Shown piece after piece: positions 6,372-7,790 of a DNA stretch of 7,790 bases. The stretch is from Paracoccaceae bacterium. GTDB taxonomy: Bacteria; Pseudomonadota; Alphaproteobacteria; Rhodobacterales; Rhodobacteraceae. The position numbers were made by a program, and so were the translations under genes. Each line of letters starts with the position of its first letter. Position 1 is the stretch's first letter. The notes under the pieces are model-generated. The model had not been told where the DNA came from. It was given only the letters and a program-made list of their open reading frames with translations, and ran no database searches. Location: NCBI GenBank assembly GCA_015487255.1, contig WFQA01000323.1:1-7790 (forward strand), written 5' to 3'.

Positions 6372-6893
6372 ACCCTCTTTTACGGCCAGAAACAACCCCT
6401 CTGGCGGGTCGATAACCACCTTGCCCGCGGCCAGATCAACCGTGGGCACATTGGCCATGGTAAAAGGCAATAGCGCCGCCTCTTTCATACCCTTGCCGTA
6501 AATCTCCAGAATATCCCCGGCGCCAAAATCCTGCACCGCTGTCACCTTGCCAAGCACCGCACCGCCGGTATCAAGCACCTCCAGCCCGATCAGGTCCGAG
6601 TGGTAATATTCGTCATCCGGCAGGTTTGGCAGGTCTGCGCGCCTGGTGTATAATTTGGTGCCGCGCAGGGCATCCGCCGCTTCTTTATCCGCCACGCCGG
6701 AAAGCCGCGCACCAAAGCCGCCCTTGACCGAGCGCACCAGCTTCAACTCGTAGCTGTCACCGGCCTCGGTGGTTAGCGGGCTGTAGTTTTCTATTGCCGC
6801 CGGGTCCGCGCAGAATGATTTCAGCCGCACCTCGCCGCGCACACCATATGCCCCCATTATCGCACCAACACAAATCAGATCCTTATCCATCAT
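6369..6893 (-). CDS. rimM: 16S rRNA maturation factor RimM
   Basis: RimM (174 residues) binds ribosomal protein S19 and helps 16S 3' domain and 30S head maturation. The N-terminal beta-barrel begins ICVGAIMGAYGVRGEVRL at 7-24, matching the family's G.i...hGvrGevrv. The middle has GARLSGVADKEAADALRGTKLY at 61-82. The PRC-barrel starts near 94 with DDEYYHSDLIGLEV and continues to GAGDILEI. Full length, with no lesions. Its ATG overlaps the bluB stop by 4 bases (ATGA), and a second ATG follows directly; either could be used. rpsP, the common upstream partner, is absent; bluB takes that place. The HAD gene ends immediately downstream on the other strand. Confidence 0.94.
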   Translation of the reverse strand: MMDKDLICVGAIMGAYGVRGEVRLKSFCADPAAIENYSPLTTEAGDSYELKLVRSVKGGFGARLSGVADKEAADALRGTKLYTRRADLPNLPDDEYYHSDLIGLEVLDTGGAVLGKVTAVQDFGAGDILEIYGKGMKEAALLPFTMANVPTVDLAAGKVVIDPPEGLFLAVKEG

Positions 6894-7525
6894 CGCTCCT
6901 CAACTTCCGCCAATAGCGGGTCGCGTTTTTCCCAATTCACCTTTTCCAATGTCGGGGTCTGGCTCTCCTCCACCGGGTAGCCGATGCATAAATAAGCCAC
7001 CAAGGCCCAGCCCTTCGGGGCGGCAAGGTCAGCCGCCATCTGCCCGGGGTCGATGATCGAAACCCAGCCCACCCCCAGCCCGTGTGCCCGCGCCATCAAC
7101 CAAAGGTTCATCACTGCCGAAACCACCGAATAGCGCCGCGCCTCGGGCATGGTGCCCGCCCCCAGCCCGGCACCTTTACCGGTGCCGTCATCACAAAAAA
7201 CCGCCAGTTGCACCGGGGCATCGCGCATGCCGCTCAGCTTCAGCCCGGCATAGATTTTGGCCCGTTCGCCAGAGTAACCCTGCAGCGCCTCGGCATTGGC
7301 GGCTTCGAAATTGGCCAGCGACCTGGCCCGCGCCGCCGCCGATTTAACCGATATCAGCCGCCACGGCTCACTCAGCCCGACCGAAGGCGCCAGCCGCACG
7401 GCCTCCAGCACGGTTGTCAGCAGCTCATCGGGCACGGGTTTATCGGGCTGGAAGTGCCGCACATCGCGCCGCCAGCTCATCAGATCATGCAGTTGATCAC
7501 AAAATTCATCGGAAAACTTTTTCAT
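6890..7525 (-). CDS. bluB: 5,6-dimethylbenzimidazole synthase BluB
   Basis: BluB is a flavin-destroying member of the nitroreductase fold that turns reduced FMN and oxygen into 5,6-dimethylbenzimidazole, the lower ligand of vitamin B12. Family marks in its 211 residues: RRDVRHF at 19-25, APSVGLSEPWR at 46-56, LAVFCDDGTGKGAGLG at 107-122, TMPEARRYSVVSAVMNLWL at 125-143, GLGVGWVSIIDP at 149-160 and LCIGYPVEE. Asp21 and Ser156 sit at the same spacing as Asp32 and Ser167 reported as essential in Sinorhizobium meliloti BluB (from memory), which argues against a general nitroreductase. It leads a two-gene unit with rimM. I see no cobalamin-riboswitch sequence in the short upstream region. The IS end lies about 120 bases upstream of its start. 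Confidence 0.93.
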   Translation of the reverse strand: MKKFSDEFCDQLHDLMSWRRDVRHFQPDKPVPDELLTTVLEAVRLAPSVGLSEPWRLISVKSAAARARSLANFEAANAEALQGYSGERAKIYAGLKLSGMRDAPVQLAVFCDDGTGKGAGLGAGTMPEARRYSVVSAVMNLWLMARAHGLGVGWVSIIDPGQMAADLAAPKGWALVAYLCIGYPVEESQTPTLEKVNWEKRDPLLAEVEER

Positions 7526-7573
7526 CGCCCATATCTAAGCCGCTTTTCCCGGATTGTGAACAAAAAACCCGCC

Positions 7574-7594
7574 CTTAACAGGGTGTTCTTAACA
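7574..7594. repeat. Two CTTAACA direct repeats upstream of bluB
   Basis: CTTAACA occurs at 7574-7580 and 7588-7594, with starts 14 bases apart, about 50-70 bases before the bluB ATG. Such spacing could suit an operator, but it is only seven bases and may be chance. Confidence 0.25.
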
Positions 7595-7623
7595 AATTAA
7601 AGCTGCTTAAGGTTGATTTAAAC

Positions 7624-7659
7624 TAGGGCCTGTTAACACTTAGGGCCTGTTAACACTTA
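7624..7659. repeat. Tandemly doubled IS terminal repeat
   Basis: TAGGGCCTGTTAACACT occurs at 7624-7640 and again at 7641-7657, exactly 17 bases apart, followed by TA. The unit is a TA plus a 15-base sequence starting GGGCCTG, which looks like an IS end with a TA target duplication. The transposase stop codon (7650-7652) lies in the inner copy, so the inner copy is probably the working end. Confidence 0.8.
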
Positions 7660-7790
7660 ATCATATCCACGATGAGAGCGAAGTTGAGAAAGGCGCGGTA
7701 CATCACGTCGAGTTTTTCGAACCTTGAGAAGATGCGCCGGTATCCCTTCAGCCTTCGAAACAGGCGTTCGACCTCGTTGCGCCGTTTGTA
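7626..7790 (-). mobile_element. IS5-family-like insertion sequence, one end (partial)
   Basis: The window enters an insertion sequence with its terminal repeat at 7626 or 7643 and the 3' end of its transposase. The other end lies outside the window, so I cannot say whether the element is intact. The transposase points toward bluB, so read-through from the element could reach bluB and rimM. Confidence 0.75.
7650..7790 (-). CDS. IS5-family transposase, C-terminal end (partial)
   Basis: The last 46 codons of a DDE transposase, running off the right edge; stop TAA at 7650-7652. The visible part begins YKRRNEVERLFRRLKGYRRI and ends in VDMIKC. It fits the Y-(2)-R-(3)-E-(6)-K signature of the IS4/IS5 superfamily exactly (Tyr1, Arg4, Glu8, Lys15 of the visible part), so the catalytic Glu is present. 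The RIFSRFEKLDVMYRAFLNFALI tail resembles the IS427 group of IS5. The stop codon lies in the element's terminal repeat, as is common in these compact elements. The catalytic Asp residues are outside the window. Confidence 0.88.
   Translation of the reverse strand, partial: YKRRNEVERLFRRLKGYRRIFSRFEKLDVMYRAFLNFALIVDMIKC

Noticed and set aside
7526..7623. Cobalamin riboswitch upstream of bluB
   Set aside because: The space before the IS is under 100 bases and no B12-box-like sequence was seen.
1..7790. CRISPR arrays, tRNA or rRNA genes, phage or defence genes
   Set aside because: No repeat-spacer pattern, cloverleaf or relevant protein motif was found on reading both strands by eye.

Overview
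The window looks like chromosomal DNA of an alphaproteobacterium, most likely Rhodobacteraceae (Rhodobacterales). This rests on a DapA tail with a KYALS..LGKC..VR.PL pattern typical of that family, a TrmD with a long N-terminal extension, a leuC-leuD pair followed by a membrane-protein gene and a secreted endonuclease/exonuclease/phosphatase gene, and GC-rich codon use. Genus and species cannot be told from the sequence.

Layout from left to right. (1) The 3' end of dapA (lysine/diaminopimelate synthesis) runs on the + strand and converges on a minus-strand cluster across a short stem-loop. (2) The minus-strand cluster leuC, leuD, a six-helix membrane protein and a secreted EEP-fold protein (4030 down to 146) has short or negative gaps and is probably one operon. 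leuCD make isopropylmalate isomerase; the last two genes ride along and have no assigned role. (3) A gene-free stretch of about 670 bases (4031-4696) lies between leuC and trmD. It holds several perfect inverted repeats, one of them an attenuator-like structure just upstream of leuC. (4) trmD (minus; tRNA m1G37 methyltransferase) is divergent from a + strand HAD class IIA hydrolase gene. (5) The HAD gene ends exactly where the convergent rimM ends, with no base between the stop codons. rimM (minus; 16S rRNA maturation) overlaps the end of bluB by 4 bases, so bluB (lower ligand of vitamin B12) and rimM look cotranscribed. (6) At the right edge is the 3' end of an IS5/IS4-superfamily transposase (minus) with its terminal repeat, which is duplicated in tandem.

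Most of the window is housekeeping metabolism and translation. I see no phage, CRISPR, defence or secretion system. The points worth a second look are the leuC leader structure, the broken-up rpsP-rimM-trmD-rplS neighbourhood (no rpsP or rplS here), the non-canonical active-site residues of the EEP and HAD proteins, a palindrome whose arms recur at two loci, and the doubled IS end next to bluB.
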